Origin: Hyphomicrobiales bacterium
GTDB taxonomy: Bacteria; Pseudomonadota; Alphaproteobacteria; Rhizobiales; Xanthobacteraceae
DNA: 52,515 nt
Direction: 5' to 3'
NCBI GenBank assembly: GCA_013911975.1
Contig: JACESF010000024.1
Span: 1-52,515 of the forward strand
Below, piece by piece: positions 26,340-35,124 of the stretch. How positions within the stretch are numbered: the first letter of the stretch is position 1; each line of letters starts with the position of its first letter. The notes below the pieces were generated by a model. The model searched no databases, was not told the origin of the DNA, and saw only the letters and a list, made by a program, of their open reading frames with translations. The translations under genes and the position numbers were made by a program.

Positions 26340-27086
26340 TCACACTCCGATCACGGTGCGGATGACCTCGGGGTCCTCCAGCACCTCGGAAGGGGGACCG
26401 AGCCGCTGGATCTTGCCCGCGCTCCACACGGCCACGCGGCCCGCATAGCGCTGCACCATGTCCATGTCGTGCTCGACGAAGACCGAGGCGACCTTCGCCT
26501 TGGCGAGCGCGGAGACGAGGATCTCCATGACCTCGAACTTGTCCGCGCTGGCGACGCCTGACGTGGGCTCGTCCATGAGGAGGAGCTTAGGCTTCAGGGC
26601 CAGGGCCACGGCGATATCCACCAGCTTGCGATGGCCTTCCGGCAGGTCGCCCGCCCGCTTGTCCCGGTCGTCTGCGCAGCCCACGAGGTCGAGAAGCTCG
26701 ATCATCTCGTCCCGCTCGGCGATGCGGCCCAGCGGCTGGAGGAGGTTGAAGCGCCGCTGGCGCGAGGCGGCGGCCAGCAGCATGTTCTCCAGCACCGTGT
26801 GGTCTGAGAAGAGCTGCGGGATCTGGAACGCCCGGGCGATGCCGAGCCGCGTGATGTCGCGCGGCGGCTGGGCGGTGATCTCCTTGCCCTCGAACCGCAC
26901 CGTGCCCGCCTTGGGCCTGAGATAGCCGGTGCAGATGTTGAGGAAGGTGGTCTTGCCCGCCCCGTTGGGGCCGATGATGGCGAGGTTCTCGCCGCCGCGC
27001 ACGTCGAGATCGACGCCGTTGGCCGCGACCACGCCGCCGAAGCGGATTTCCAGGCCGCGCGCCTCCAGGAGGATGGGATGGTTCAT
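26340..27086 (-). CDS. livG: ABC transporter ATP-binding protein, LivG type (second system)
   Basis: This 248-residue ATPase starts at ATG 27086, overlapping the livM stop. It has Walker [10 protein letters not shown] (about 38-46), Walker B LLLMDEPTSG and H-loop VEHDMD. The signature reads LPEGHRKLVDIAVAL rather than LSGGQ, again a degenerate form. It works with LivF on the LivH/LivM channel of the minus-strand system. Confidence 0.91.
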   Translation of the reverse strand: MNHPILLEARGLEIRFGGVVAANGVDLDVRGGENLAIIGPNGAGKTTFLNICTGYLRPKAGTVRFEGKEITAQPPRDITRLGIARAFQIPQLFSDHTVLENMLLAAASRQRRFNLLQPLGRIAERDEMIELLDLVGCADDRDKRAGDLPEGHRKLVDIAVALALKPKLLLMDEPTSGVASADKFEVMEILVSALAKAKVASVFVEHDMDMVQRYAGRVAVWSAGKIQRLGPPSEVLEDPEVIRTVIGV

Positions 27087-28057
27087 CGCGCGGCCTCCGC
27101 ATTGAGGGCGGGCGCCTCGGCCTTGCGGCGGCGGGCGGTGAAGCCCTCCACCAGGCCGACGATGCCCGAGGGCGCCTTGAGGATGATGGCGAGCAGCACG
27201 AAGCCGAGGATCATCTGCCAGCTGTCCGCCACGAAGGCCGCCGCATAGGTGCGCACCGCCTCGTAGACGAAGGTACCGGTGAGCGCCCCCGCCACATGGC
27301 CGACGCCGCCCAGGATGGCGATGAACACGAACTCCGCCGAGCGCGTCCAATAGCTGTATTCCGGCGTCGCGATGCCCTGGATGACGCCAAGGAACGCGCC
27401 GCCCACGCCGCACAGCACGGCGGAGATCACATAGCCCACCAGCATCACGAAGCGGGCGGACAGGCCGATATATTCAAGCCGCGTCTCGTTGGTCTTGATG
27501 GCCTTGAGCGCCTGGCCCAGCGGGCTGCGCAGATAGCGCCACACGAGGTAGGCGGCGAGGAACGCCATGGCGAAGGTCGAGTAGTAGAGCACCATGTCGA
27601 ACTGCGCCCGGTCGAACGACATGCCGAACGCCGTGGGGCGGCGGATGCGCAGGCCGTCGGAGCCGCCGGTGAGGTGGAAGAACTTCTCCAGGATGGCATA
27701 GAGCACCATGGAGAAGGCCAGGTTCAGCATGCCGAAGAAGATGTAGCGGTAGCGCACCACGAACAGGCCCACGAGCACGCCCAGCACCGCCGAGGTGACG
27801 GCGCTGGCGATGAGCAGAAGCGCGAGGTCGCCGCCGCCCAGGCTGCGGCCGAGGAAGGCCACCGTATAGGCGCCCGTGGCGAAGAACATGCCGTGGCCGA
27901 AGGACACCTGCCCCGCCTGGAGCAGCAGCAGGAGGCCGAGCACCGCCACGCTCTTGGCGAAGACGATGGCGAGGAAGGTCTGCGAGGAGGCGGCGAACAG
28001 CGGCACCGCCGCCAGCACCGCGACGAGGATCGCGAGGAGGATTGCGCGCAGGGCCAT
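27083..28057 (-). CDS. livM: ABC transporter permease, LivM type (second system)
   Basis: This 324-residue membrane protein has LivM motifs LLLLLQAGQVSFGHGMFFATGAY (about 41-63), ALKAIKTNETRLEYIG near 187-202 and the loop FLGVIQGIATPE. The N-terminal 20 residues are very hydrophobic. It starts one base after the livH stop and overlaps livG. It is part of the transporter that precedes the aldehyde dehydrogenase. Confidence 0.92.
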   Translation of the reverse strand: MALRAILLAILVAVLAAVPLFAASSQTFLAIVFAKSVAVLGLLLLLQAGQVSFGHGMFFATGAYTVAFLGRSLGGGDLALLLIASAVTSAVLGVLVGLFVVRYRYIFFGMLNLAFSMVLYAILEKFFHLTGGSDGLRIRRPTAFGMSFDRAQFDMVLYYSTFAMAFLAAYLVWRYLRSPLGQALKAIKTNETRLEYIGLSARFVMLVGYVISAVLCGVGGAFLGVIQGIATPEYSYWTRSAEFVFIAILGGVGHVAGALTGTFVYEAVRTYAAAFVADSWQMILGFVLLAIILKAPSGIVGLVEGFTARRRKAEAPALNAEAAR

Positions 28058-28058
28058 G

Positions 28059-28964
28059 TCAGATCTTCCGCAGCTGGGGCGCGCCGAACAGGCCGCTGGG
28101 ACGGAAGATCAGCACCCCGACCATGAGGATATAGGGCACGAGAACCTCGAATTCGGGAGCGAGATAGACCGCGAGCGAACGGCCGAGGCCGATCATGAGC
28201 GCGGCCACGGCGGCGCCCTCGATCTGGCCGAGGCCCGCGGTCGCGGCCACCGCGAAGGACAGGACGATCATCTCGGCGCCCATGCCGGGCATGAGCGAGG
28301 TGGTGGGCGCGGCGAGCGCGCCGCCCAGCGCCGCCAGCGTGGCGCCCGCGATGAAGGTGACGAAATAGACCTTCTGGGCGTCGATGCCGATGGCGCTCGC
28401 CGCCTCCCGGTCCTCGGTGACGGCGAGGATCTGCGCGCCCGCCGCCGTGTGGCGCAGGAAGTAGCGCAGGCCCAGGAGCACGATGACCGCGAGGGCGGGC
28501 AGGAACAGGGTCTGGTAGGCGGTGTAGCTGATGCCGAACAGCGAGACGTTGCCCAGGAGCTGGAGCGGCTCGGACATGAAATAGGGCTGCACGCCCCACA
28601 CCAGTCGCTGCACATTCTCCAGGATCATGAAGATGGCGAAGGTGACGAGGATCTGGAGCACCTGCTCCTTGTCGTAGATGCGCTGGAGCAGCAGCTTCTC
28701 CATGAGCCCGCCCAGCACCGCGCCGATGAAGATGGCGGCCACGAACAGGGCCGGAAAGGTCAGCCAGGGATTGAAGCCCGCCTTGGTGAGCCAGATGCCG
28801 GCGCTGACCGCCGTATAGGCGCCGAGCGCGTAGAAGCTGCCATGGGCGATGTTGAGCACGCCCAGCACGCCGAAGATGAAGGTCAGTCCCACGGCCACGA
28901 GGAAGACCAGGGAGGCGTAGGCCACGCCGTCGCAGACGGCCAGCACGATGGTGTCAAAGGACAT
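28059..28964 (-). CDS. livH: ABC transporter permease, LivH type (second system)
   Basis: This 301-residue permease has the LivH motif GVLNIAHGSFYALGAY (about 35-50) and the conserved coupling region with PTTSLMPGMGAEMIVLSFAVAA. About eight hydrophobic stretches are visible. It lies downstream of the binding-protein gene across a GC hairpin (28983-29008). Confidence 0.92.
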   Translation of the reverse strand: MSFDTIVLAVCDGVAYASLVFLVAVGLTFIFGVLGVLNIAHGSFYALGAYTAVSAGIWLTKAGFNPWLTFPALFVAAIFIGAVLGGLMEKLLLQRIYDKEQVLQILVTFAIFMILENVQRLVWGVQPYFMSEPLQLLGNVSLFGISYTAYQTLFLPALAVIVLLGLRYFLRHTAAGAQILAVTEDREAASAIGIDAQKVYFVTFIAGATLAALGGALAAPTTSLMPGMGAEMIVLSFAVAATAGLGQIEGAAVAALMIGLGRSLAVYLAPEFEVLVPYILMVGVLIFRPSGLFGAPQLRKI

Positions 28965-28982
28965 GGGATCAGTCTTCCGATG

Positions 28983-29008
28983 CGGGCGCGGCGTCCTCGC
29001 CGCGCCCG
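28983..29008 (-). terminator. Perfect 11-bp hairpin between binding protein and LivH (second system)
   Basis: CGGGCGCGGCG (28983-28993) pairs with CGCCGCGCCCG (28998-29008) around a TCCT loop (as read on plus). No T-run follows on the minus strand. Its place, just after the binding-protein gene, mirrors the hairpin at 15391-15422 in the other transporter operon. It probably protects the upstream mRNA or attenuates the membrane genes. Confidence 0.55.
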
Positions 29009-29028
29009 TTGGGTCCGCGGATCGACGG

Positions 29029-30327
29029 TCAGTCGGCGTGCTTGAAGGTGTCGACCTTGATGTTGAGGATGTCGGGCTTCAGACCCGAGATCCACGCCTC
29101 GGACTTCTCGCCCACGGGCGGCATGATCTTCGAGGCCGGGAAGATCATCATGTTGTCCAGCACGTCGAAATTATATTTCGGGGTGCGGATGGTGGTGCCC
29201 ACGAGTTGGTCCTCGATGCCCTGGCCGTCGGCGCGGATCTCGATGGGACGGCCGAGCGCCTGGAACTTCAGGCCCGGCATGGCCTTGGCCACCTGCTCGT
29301 GGCTCGGCCACTTGCCGCCATTGGCGGTGACCGCCTTGGCATAGACCGCCTCCAGCGCCGAGAAGGCCTGGGCCATGTGGAACACCGGATAGATGGGATA
29401 GGACCCGGTCTTCTGCTTGAAGGAATCCATGAAGGCGCGGAACTTCGCGTCGCCGATGCGTTCGGGATGCAGGAAGTAATGGTCGCCGCGACCGCCCACG
29501 ATCACACCCTCGGGCAGGTCGTTGCCCAGGCGCTGGAGGGAGGATTCCGCGAGCGGCAGCACGAACTGCGAGGACTTGAACAGGCCGCGCTGGTTGGCCT
29601 GGCGCACGAAGGTGTCCAGGTCGCCGCCCCAGGAGGTGGAGAGGATCACGTCCGGCTTCAGGGCGAGCAGGCGCGAGACCTCGGTGGAGAAGTCGGCGGC
29701 GCCGAACTTGGGGAAGAACTCCGCCACCACCTTCACGTCGGGCTTCAGCACCTTCAGGGCCTGGGAGAAGATCGCCCAGCTGTCGCGGCCCCAGGCGTAA
29801 TCCTGGTTCACCACGGCGATGGTCTTGAAGTCGGGCTTCACCTTCAGGAGGTAGAGCAGCGGGGCCATGACCTCGGGGGTCGCGTTGGCCTGGGTGCGGA
29901 ACACGTAATTGTACTTGTCGTCCTCCAGGATGCGCTGGGTGCCGCAATCCCACATGAAGTTGACGACCTTCAGGTCTTCCGCCAGCGGCGCGATCTTGTT
30001 GCAGACGCCGGAGGAGATGGAGGCGAACATCACGTCCACCTTCTGGTCCTGAACGAGGCGGCGATACTCGGTCATCAGGGTCTCGATGCCGGCGCCCTCG
30101 TCCACGAAGAACAGCTTCACCGGCACGCCCTGCACGCCGCCGCGGGCGTTGATCTCGGACGCGAACATCTCGGCCGCGTCACGGGCAGGTATACCAAATA
30201 CAGAAGCAGCACCGGAGGCATAGGTGGTGATTCCGATGCGCAGTTCCGCAGGCTTTTCTTGAGCCAGTGCAGGAAATAGTCCGAGCAGCGACAGGCCCGC
30301 TGCCGCTGCCAAGCGACGTAGCATCAT
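29029..30327 (-). CDS. ABC transporter substrate-binding protein (second Liv-type system)
   Basis: This 432-residue exported Peripla_BP_6 protein starts at ATG 30327, six bases after GGGAGG; an in-frame extension to 30417 lacks a ribosome site. The signal peptide LAAAAGLSLLGLFPALAQ ends near residue 23, and the mature part opens EKPAELRIGITTYASGAASVFG. It is the first gene of an operon that continues with livH, livM, livG, livF, aldehyde dehydrogenase and SDR. It is longer than classical LivJ (about 345 mature residues) and closer to the binding proteins of aromatic or urea-type systems. The ligand is unknown. Confidence 0.9.
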   Translation of the reverse strand: MMLRRLAAAAGLSLLGLFPALAQEKPAELRIGITTYASGAASVFGIPARDAAEMFASEINARGGVQGVPVKLFFVDEGAGIETLMTEYRRLVQDQKVDVMFASISSGVCNKIAPLAEDLKVVNFMWDCGTQRILEDDKYNYVFRTQANATPEVMAPLLYLLKVKPDFKTIAVVNQDYAWGRDSWAIFSQALKVLKPDVKVVAEFFPKFGAADFSTEVSRLLALKPDVILSTSWGGDLDTFVRQANQRGLFKSSQFVLPLAESSLQRLGNDLPEGVIVGGRGDHYFLHPERIGDAKFRAFMDSFKQKTGSYPIYPVFHMAQAFSALEAVYAKAVTANGGKWPSHEQVAKAMPGLKFQALGRPIEIRADGQGIEDQLVGTTIRTPKYNFDVLDNMMIFPASKIMPPVGEKSEAWISGLKPDILNIKVDTFKHAD

Positions 30328-30343
30328 CGGCGTCCTCCCAATT

Positions 30344-30386
30344 CGGTCACTTGACCGCAATTCTTTCTTCCCGGTTTGGGAACCGG
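30344..30386 (-). promoter_or_regulatory. Leader palindromes upstream of the second transporter operon
   Basis: Two perfect dyads precede the binding-protein start: CGGTCA-CT-TGACCG at 30344-30357, and CCGGTT-TGGG-AACCGG at 30371-30386. The first has the look of a GntR- or TetR-type operator (GGTCA half-sites). The second could be an operator or the 3' hairpin of the LysR gene that ends at 30454. No GntR or TetR gene occurs in the window, so the regulator would be encoded elsewhere. No clear -35/-10 pair was found between 30328 and 30453. Confidence 0.5.
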
Positions 30387-30453
30387 CGCATCTTGATTTC
30401 CTGCACCTCCATCTCAAAAGACTATTTTGGCTTGGATGCCATATCGAAAAACT

Positions 30454-31431
30454 CTATCGCACTGCACCATCATCGTCGGCCAAGCTGGCGTTCGCGTCGG
30501 GCGAGAGATGCGCCGCCCAGGCGCCTTCGCGCACGAGGCGGACCAGCATGGCGTGGGCCAGCTTCTCGATGGCCTGCACCGCGTTGGAGAGCGGCCGGGA
30601 GGACGGGCGCACCAGGAACAGGTCGCGGGAGAGGACCGGCGTGCCCATGGGCCATTCGCGCAGCAGCCCCTGCTCCACCTCGGGCCGAATCGCCGCGCCG
30701 GGAAGGATCGAATAGCCGAGCCCGCCGGCCACCAGCAGCTTGATCTGCCCGTAGGTGTCGATGTCGATCACCGTGTTCAGATAGGCGCTTTCGGAGAGCG
30801 CCCGCTCCTCGATGAGGTCGCGCAGGCCGTGGCCGAGGCTGGGCAGGATCAGGGTGAGGCGGGCCGCGTCCGAGAAGGACACCGGCCCCTCGGGCGGGTG
30901 GGGCTGGTCCATGGGGTCGGTCGGGCCCAGCAGGCACAGATCCTCGGAGAGGACGTGGCGCGCCTCCAGGGTGCGGTCGGAGACCGAGCGGTAGAGGATG
31001 CCGAGGTCGATCTTGCCTTCCCGCAGCCAGTCCAGCACGAAGCCGCTCATGGCCTCCGCCACGCGCAGCTTGATCTTGGGATAGCGCCGCCGCGCCTCGC
31101 TCAGCAGCGGCACGCAGAGCATCTGGCTCACCGTGCCCGGCATGCCGAATCGCACCTCGCCCTCGGGCTCCGCCTGTCCGCGCCGCACCGCCTCGCGCGC
31201 CACTTCCATCTGGCCCAGCATGAGGCGCGCATGGCGCACCAGCGTCTCGCCCGCCTCGGTCGGTCGCACGCCCTGGGGGCTGCGGAACAGCAGCTCCACG
31301 CCCAGGTCGATCTCCATGTTGCGCACATGCTGGCTCAGCGCGGGCTGGGCCACGCGCAGGCGATAGGCCGCCTTGGAGAAGGAGCCCTCCTCCACGATGG
31401 TGACGAAATAGCGAAGCTGCCGCAGGTCCAT
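30454..31431 (-). CDS. LysR-family transcriptional regulator
   Basis: This 325-residue LTTR has the N-terminal winged helix-turn-helix (residues 1-60; FSKAAYRLRVAQPALSQHVRN at about 18-38) and a C-terminal effector domain (about 90-300). ATG 31431 gives the standard MDLRQLRYFVTIVEEGSF opening, with GGGAGG about 11 bases upstream. It is encoded downstream of, and in the same direction as, the methyltransferase and CoA-transferase genes, next to the divergent C5-dicarboxylate cluster. It is the natural regulator of that cluster, though a role at the transporter operon to its left is also possible. Confidence 0.94.
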   Translation of the reverse strand: MDLRQLRYFVTIVEEGSFSKAAYRLRVAQPALSQHVRNMEIDLGVELLFRSPQGVRPTEAGETLVRHARLMLGQMEVAREAVRRGQAEPEGEVRFGMPGTVSQMLCVPLLSEARRRYPKIKLRVAEAMSGFVLDWLREGKIDLGILYRSVSDRTLEARHVLSEDLCLLGPTDPMDQPHPPEGPVSFSDAARLTLILPSLGHGLRDLIEERALSESAYLNTVIDIDTYGQIKLLVAGGLGYSILPGAAIRPEVEQGLLREWPMGTPVLSRDLFLVRPSSRPLSNAVQAIEKLAHAMLVRLVREGAWAAHLSPDANASLADDDGAVR

Positions 31432-31448
31432 ACCGGACGCATCCTCCC

Positions 31449-31465
31449 ATAGACGTTTTGTCTAT
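31449..31465 (-). promoter_or_regulatory. 17-bp inverted repeat upstream of the LysR gene
   Basis: ATAGAC-GTTTT-GTCTAT (as read on plus) is a perfect inverted repeat 17 bases before the LysR start codon, in an AT-rich patch. LTTR proteins usually bind such dyads (T-N11-A class) and repress their own gene. It lies in the 61-base gap between the methyltransferase stop and the LysR start. Confidence 0.5.
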
Positions 31466-31492
31466 AGTCGAGGGAAAGATGCCCGGCAAAAG

Positions 31493-32209
31493 TTATGAGC
31501 GCGCCGCGCCCCGCTCCAGCAGCAGCGCCGTATGGGGTTGGTCCAGCCTCACCTGCCCGCCCTCCGGCGTGCCCCAGCGCGCCACGAGCGCGGCGACCTC
31601 GGGGGCCGCCGCGCGAGCGGCGTCGGCTCGCGCCGGGTCCACGCTCACCAGCTTGGCGAGGAAGGCCGCGACATCGTCGAACCGCCGCACATCGTCGTAG
31701 GTGAGGGATGCGGCAATCCGCACCTCGCCCGCCTGGACAGCGGCTGCGATGGCGGCGAGCGCGGCGGCGCGGATGACGCTCTCGTCCTCCACCGGCCGCA
31801 TGGCCTCGAAGAACGGTCCCTCGGCCAATGGCTCGATGATCAGGACGGGTCCACGCGAGACGCGCAGCGCCTCCCGGAGCGCCGCGCCCATGAGGTCGGG
31901 CGGCACATGGTGGAAGGCGTTGACGCACACGGCCGCGTCGAATGTGGCGTCGGGAAACGGCAGCGCTTCGCCGCCCGCCGCCTCGAAATGCCCATCGGGC
32001 AGCGCCGCGCGGGCCGCCGCCACCGCCTGCGGCGCGGGATCGACGCCGCTCACGCGCGCGCCGTCCGCCGCCAATTGGCGCGCGATCGCCCCGCCGCCAC
32101 AGCCGATATCCAGGATGGACCGCCCGGCCAGCGGGCCGAGCCACCGCCGCATCATCTCAAGGGCGGTGGCGGTGGGGCGCCCCGCCCCTTCGCCAGTGAT
32201 CCCATTCAT
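31493..32209 (-). CDS. Class I SAM-dependent methyltransferase
   Basis: This 238-residue protein has the Methyltransf_11 fold: motif I LDIGCGGGAIA (about 31-41), acidic end of strand 2 (VSGVDPAP), GEALPFPDATFDAAVCVNAFHHV (about 79-101) and LIIEPLAEG. ATG 32209 overlaps the stop of the CoA-transferase (ATGA), so the two are co-translated. The substrate is unknown. Its tight coupling to a dicarboxylate CoA-transferase is unusual; a carboxyl methylation role like that of trans-aconitate methyltransferase is only a speculation. Confidence 0.88.
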   Translation of the reverse strand: MNGITGEGAGRPTATALEMMRRWLGPLAGRSILDIGCGGGAIARQLAADGARVSGVDPAPQAVAAARAALPDGHFEAAGGEALPFPDATFDAAVCVNAFHHVPPDLMGAALREALRVSRGPVLIIEPLAEGPFFEAMRPVEDESVIRAAALAAIAAAVQAGEVRIAASLTYDDVRRFDDVAAFLAKLVSVDPARADAARAAAPEVAALVARWGTPEGGQVRLDQPHTALLLERGAARS

Positions 32210-33348
32210 TCGGAGGGCGCCAAAGCGGGCGCGAATTCCGCGCGCACCGCCGCCGTATGGGCACCGAGGCCGGGCACTGGCCCGAACTGCGGCAAGGTGT
32301 GGTTCACGAGCGCGCCGGGCGCGAGGATGCGCGCGGGGCCGGTGGGCGTGTCTACGGTCACGTAGCGGTTCTGAGGATGCTGGGCCACGTCGTCCATGGT
32401 GCTCACGCGGCCATAGGCGATGCGGCCCTTCTCCAGCCGCCGGACCATCTCGTCCCGCGCGTGGGCGCTGAACACCGCGTTGATGAGGGCGTCGAGATCC
32501 GCCCGGTGGGCCACCCGCGCGGTGTTGCCGGTGAAGCGCGGGTCGGTGGCCACCGCCGCGTCGCCCAGCACGTCCGTGCAGAAATTCACCCATTCCCGCT
32601 CGTTCTGGATGGAGAACAGCACCGCCTTCCCATCCGCGCAGGCATAGGCGCCGTAGGGGGCGATGGTGGGATGGTTGAGGCCCGCCCGGTCAGGCACCTT
32701 GCCGCCATAGGCGAACTGGAGATAGGGCACGTTCATCCAGTCCGACAGCGCATGATAGAGCGACACGGAAATGTGCCGCCCCTCCCCCGTGCGCTCGCGC
32801 CCGATGAGCGCCTGGAGCACCGCCTGGAAGGCCGTCATGCCCGCCGCGATGTCGCACACCGAGACGCCCACGCGGGCGAGCCCCTCCGCATTGCCGGTGA
32901 TGGAGGACAGGCCGCTCTCGGCCTGGACCAGCAGGTCATAGGCTTTGAGGTCGCGATACGGGCCCTCGTCGCCATAGCCGGAGATGGAGCAGGTGATGAG
33001 GCGCGGATTGCGGCGGCGCAGCTCGTCCGGCGCGAAGCCCAGACGATCGATGACGCCCGGGGCGAGGTTCTGGATGAACACGTCGGCCTTTTCCAGCAGC
33101 GCGCCCAGCAGCGCCGCGTCCGCCGCCAGCTTCAAGTCCAGGCAGATGGATTCCTTGCCCCGGTTGAGCCACACGAAATAGGCGCTCTCGCCATGGACCA
33201 GGGAATCATAATTGCGCGCGAAATCCCCTTCCGGCCGCTCCACCTTCACCACGCGGGCGCCCGCATCCGCGAGCCGCCCGGACACATAGGGCGCGGCCAC
33301 CGCCTGCTCGACCGAAACCACGAACAGGCCTTCGAGATCATGTTGCAT
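32206..33348 (-). CDS. Class III CoA-transferase (C5-dicarboxylate cluster)
   Basis: This 380-residue CaiB/BaiF-family enzyme has catalytic D166 (SVCDIAAG), an N-terminal ADAGARVVKVERPEGDFAR (27-45), LNRGKESICLDLK and SGYGDEGPYRD. I start at ATG 33348; the longer open frame to 33693 runs through the divergent control region and has no family content. It is divergent from the MmgE/PrpD-dehydrogenase-hydratase-lyase operon. Similar neighbourhoods carry itaconate, mesaconate or citramalate CoA-transferases, so it would load such a C5 diacid with CoA from succinyl- or acetyl-CoA. The specific substrate is inferred. Confidence 0.92.
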   Translation of the reverse strand: MQHDLEGLFVVSVEQAVAAPYVSGRLADAGARVVKVERPEGDFARNYDSLVHGESAYFVWLNRGKESICLDLKLAADAALLGALLEKADVFIQNLAPGVIDRLGFAPDELRRRNPRLITCSISGYGDEGPYRDLKAYDLLVQAESGLSSITGNAEGLARVGVSVCDIAAGMTAFQAVLQALIGRERTGEGRHISVSLYHALSDWMNVPYLQFAYGGKVPDRAGLNHPTIAPYGAYACADGKAVLFSIQNEREWVNFCTDVLGDAAVATDPRFTGNTARVAHRADLDALINAVFSAHARDEMVRRLEKGRIAYGRVSTMDDVAQHPQNRYVTVDTPTGPARILAPGALVNHTLPQFGPVPGLGAHTAAVRAEFAPALAPSE

Positions 33349-33713
33349 CTGGGCGACGTCCCCTGCGCACAATTTGTCCCGGCCCGGCCGGGCGCCGCAA
33401 CAGGCACCCGGCCGACCGGAGGTTATTGGTCCGCTGCAAGGTCGCCGTGCGCGGATCAGAATACAAATATAAGTGCGGCCTAGGAGGCATATGGGAATGT
33501 TATGACGATCCCCGCCCGGGGCCATAACTCCCGGCTCTGCGCGCCAGCGCAAAACGGTATTTCTGCTTTCCTCCCGTTGCTGCCAGTGTGAGCCTCCCTT
33601 TCTCCCGGCGGGAGACGGGCGCACCCGCGCGGCCGGTCGTCGGCGCGGGGCACCACGGCCCGGGGCGCCCGCCCCGGTCCCGCCGGATGCCACGCACGCG
33701 GTGAGGTGTTGGA
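33349..33713. promoter_or_regulatory. Divergent control region of the C5-dicarboxylate cluster
   Basis: These 365 bases lie between the CoA-transferase (minus) and MmgE/PrpD (plus) starts. An AT-rich patch at 33458-33474 (AGAATACAAATATAAGT) stands out from the GC-rich surroundings and is the best candidate for promoter elements and a LysR site. An inverted repeat GTTATG (33499-33504) / CATAAC (33523-33528) and a 15-base palindrome TCTCCCGGCGGGAGA (33601-33615) follow. I see no clear -35/-10 pair and no credible gene inside it. Confidence 0.4.
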
Positions 33714-35069
33714 ATGACGGACGAGACGCGCACGCTGGCCGCCTATGCGGCCGGGCTTCGACTGGAGCATGTGCCCGCCGAGGTGGTGGCCCGTGCCGAG
33801 CGGCTGATCCTGGACTTCGTGGGCAACGTGGCGCGCGGCGGGGCGGAGGCGGAATCCTCCCCGGCCCTGCGCGCCCTCGTAAAGAAAGCGGGCTTCGACG
33901 GCCCCGGCCCCTGCACCGTCATCGGCGACACCCGCACCTATGCCCCCGCCGCCGCCGCGCTCCTGAACGGCGCCTTCGGCCATTCGCTGGACTTCGACGA
34001 CACCCATGCGGAAAGCTCGCTGCATCCGAGCGCGCCCGTGGTCTCCGCCGCCTTCGCCGCCGCGCAGATGACCGGGGCGGGCGGGGCCGACGTGGTGGCC
34101 GCCATCATCGCGGGCTATGAGGTGTGCTGTCGCCTGGGCGTGGCGCTCGACCCCGCCAAGCATTACGGGCGCGGCTTCCACCCCACCGCCACGGCGGGCA
34201 CGTTCGGCGCAGCGACTGCCGCCGGGCGGGTGATGGGGCTCGATGCGGACGCCATCGCCTGCGCCTATGGCGTGGCGGGCAGCCAGGCGGCGGGATCGCT
34301 CCAATTCCTCGTGAACGGCGCCTGGAACAAGCGCTACCAGGTGGGCGCGGCGGCCATGAACGGGCTCATGGCCGCGCTGCTGGCGGCCGAAGGCTTCAAG
34401 GGCGCTGCGCAGGCCATCGAGGGCGTGCACGGCTTCCTGAAGGGCTATTCGGACGACGTGGACATGGCGCTGGCGGTGCGCGATCTCGGCACCGTCTACG
34501 AGACCATGAAGATCGGGCTGAAGCCCTATCCCTCCTGCCGCTACACCCATGCGGCGCTGGACGGCCTGCTGGCCATGCGCGCCCGCAACGGCCTGTCCGC
34601 CGCCGACATCGAGAAGGTGGAGATCGGCCTCCATCCCAACGGCATCACGCTGACCGCCGCGCCGCTCGCCGAGAAGCGCCGCGCGCGCACGGTGGTGGCG
34701 GGGCAGTTCTCCATGCCCTTCACCGCCGCCGTGGCGCTGGACCAGGGCAGCTTCGGCTGGGACGATTACCGGCGCCTCGGCGATGCCGCCCTGGACGCGC
34801 TGGCGGACCGGGTGGAGGTGGAGGCCGATTCCCGGCTGGAGGACCGTCCCCATCCCTTCGGCGCGCTGCTGCGCCTCACCACCACGAAGGGCGTGTTCGA
34901 GGCGGATATCCCCGACCCGTCCGGCGAGCCGGAGACCTTTCCTTCGGACGAAGCGCTGCTGGGCAAGTTCATGACGCTCGCGACCCCCGTGACCGGAGAG
35001 GCCGAGGCCCGTCGCCTCGGCGCGCAGATGCTCGCCCTCTCCACGGCCGAGCGCTTCCCGCTCGCCTGA
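33714..35069 (+). CDS. MmgE/PrpD-family protein
   Basis: This 451-residue protein belongs to the MmgE/PrpD family (2-methylcitrate dehydratase, cis-aconitate decarboxylase and relatives). The family motif HSLDFDDTHAESSLHPSAP is at about 91-109, HPTATAG near 158-164 and KPYPSCRYTHAALD near 269-282. Length is normal. It heads the plus-strand operon, with GAGGTGTTGGA before the ATG. Members act on tricarboxylates or C5 products such as itaconate without an iron-sulfur cluster; here it could dehydrate, isomerise or decarboxylate the diacid before CoA loading. The exact reaction cannot be told from the sequence. Confidence 0.92.
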   Translation: MTDETRTLAAYAAGLRLEHVPAEVVARAERLILDFVGNVARGGAEAESSPALRALVKKAGFDGPGPCTVIGDTRTYAPAAAALLNGAFGHSLDFDDTHAESSLHPSAPVVSAAFAAAQMTGAGGADVVAAIIAGYEVCCRLGVALDPAKHYGRGFHPTATAGTFGAATAAGRVMGLDADAIACAYGVAGSQAAGSLQFLVNGAWNKRYQVGAAAMNGLMAALLAAEGFKGAAQAIEGVHGFLKGYSDDVDMALAVRDLGTVYETMKIGLKPYPSCRYTHAALDGLLAMRARNGLSAADIEKVEIGLHPNGITLTAAPLAEKRRARTVVAGQFSMPFTAAVALDQGSFGWDDYRRLGDAALDALADRVEVEADSRLEDRPHPFGALLRLTTTKGVFEADIPDPSGEPETFPSDEALLGKFMTLATPVTGEAEARRLGAQMLALSTAERFPLA

Positions 35070-35124
35070 GCCCGCCAGAACCTGCGGCAACCGCAGACCG
35101 ACAAGACCCAAGGACCACAGGATT

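Noticed and set aside
33491..33505. Possible four-codon leader peptide (MGML) with AGGAGG upstream in the divergent control region
   Set aside because: The Shine-Dalgarno is only three bases from the ATG, there is no attenuator structure of the classic type after it, and it is over 200 bases from the next gene.
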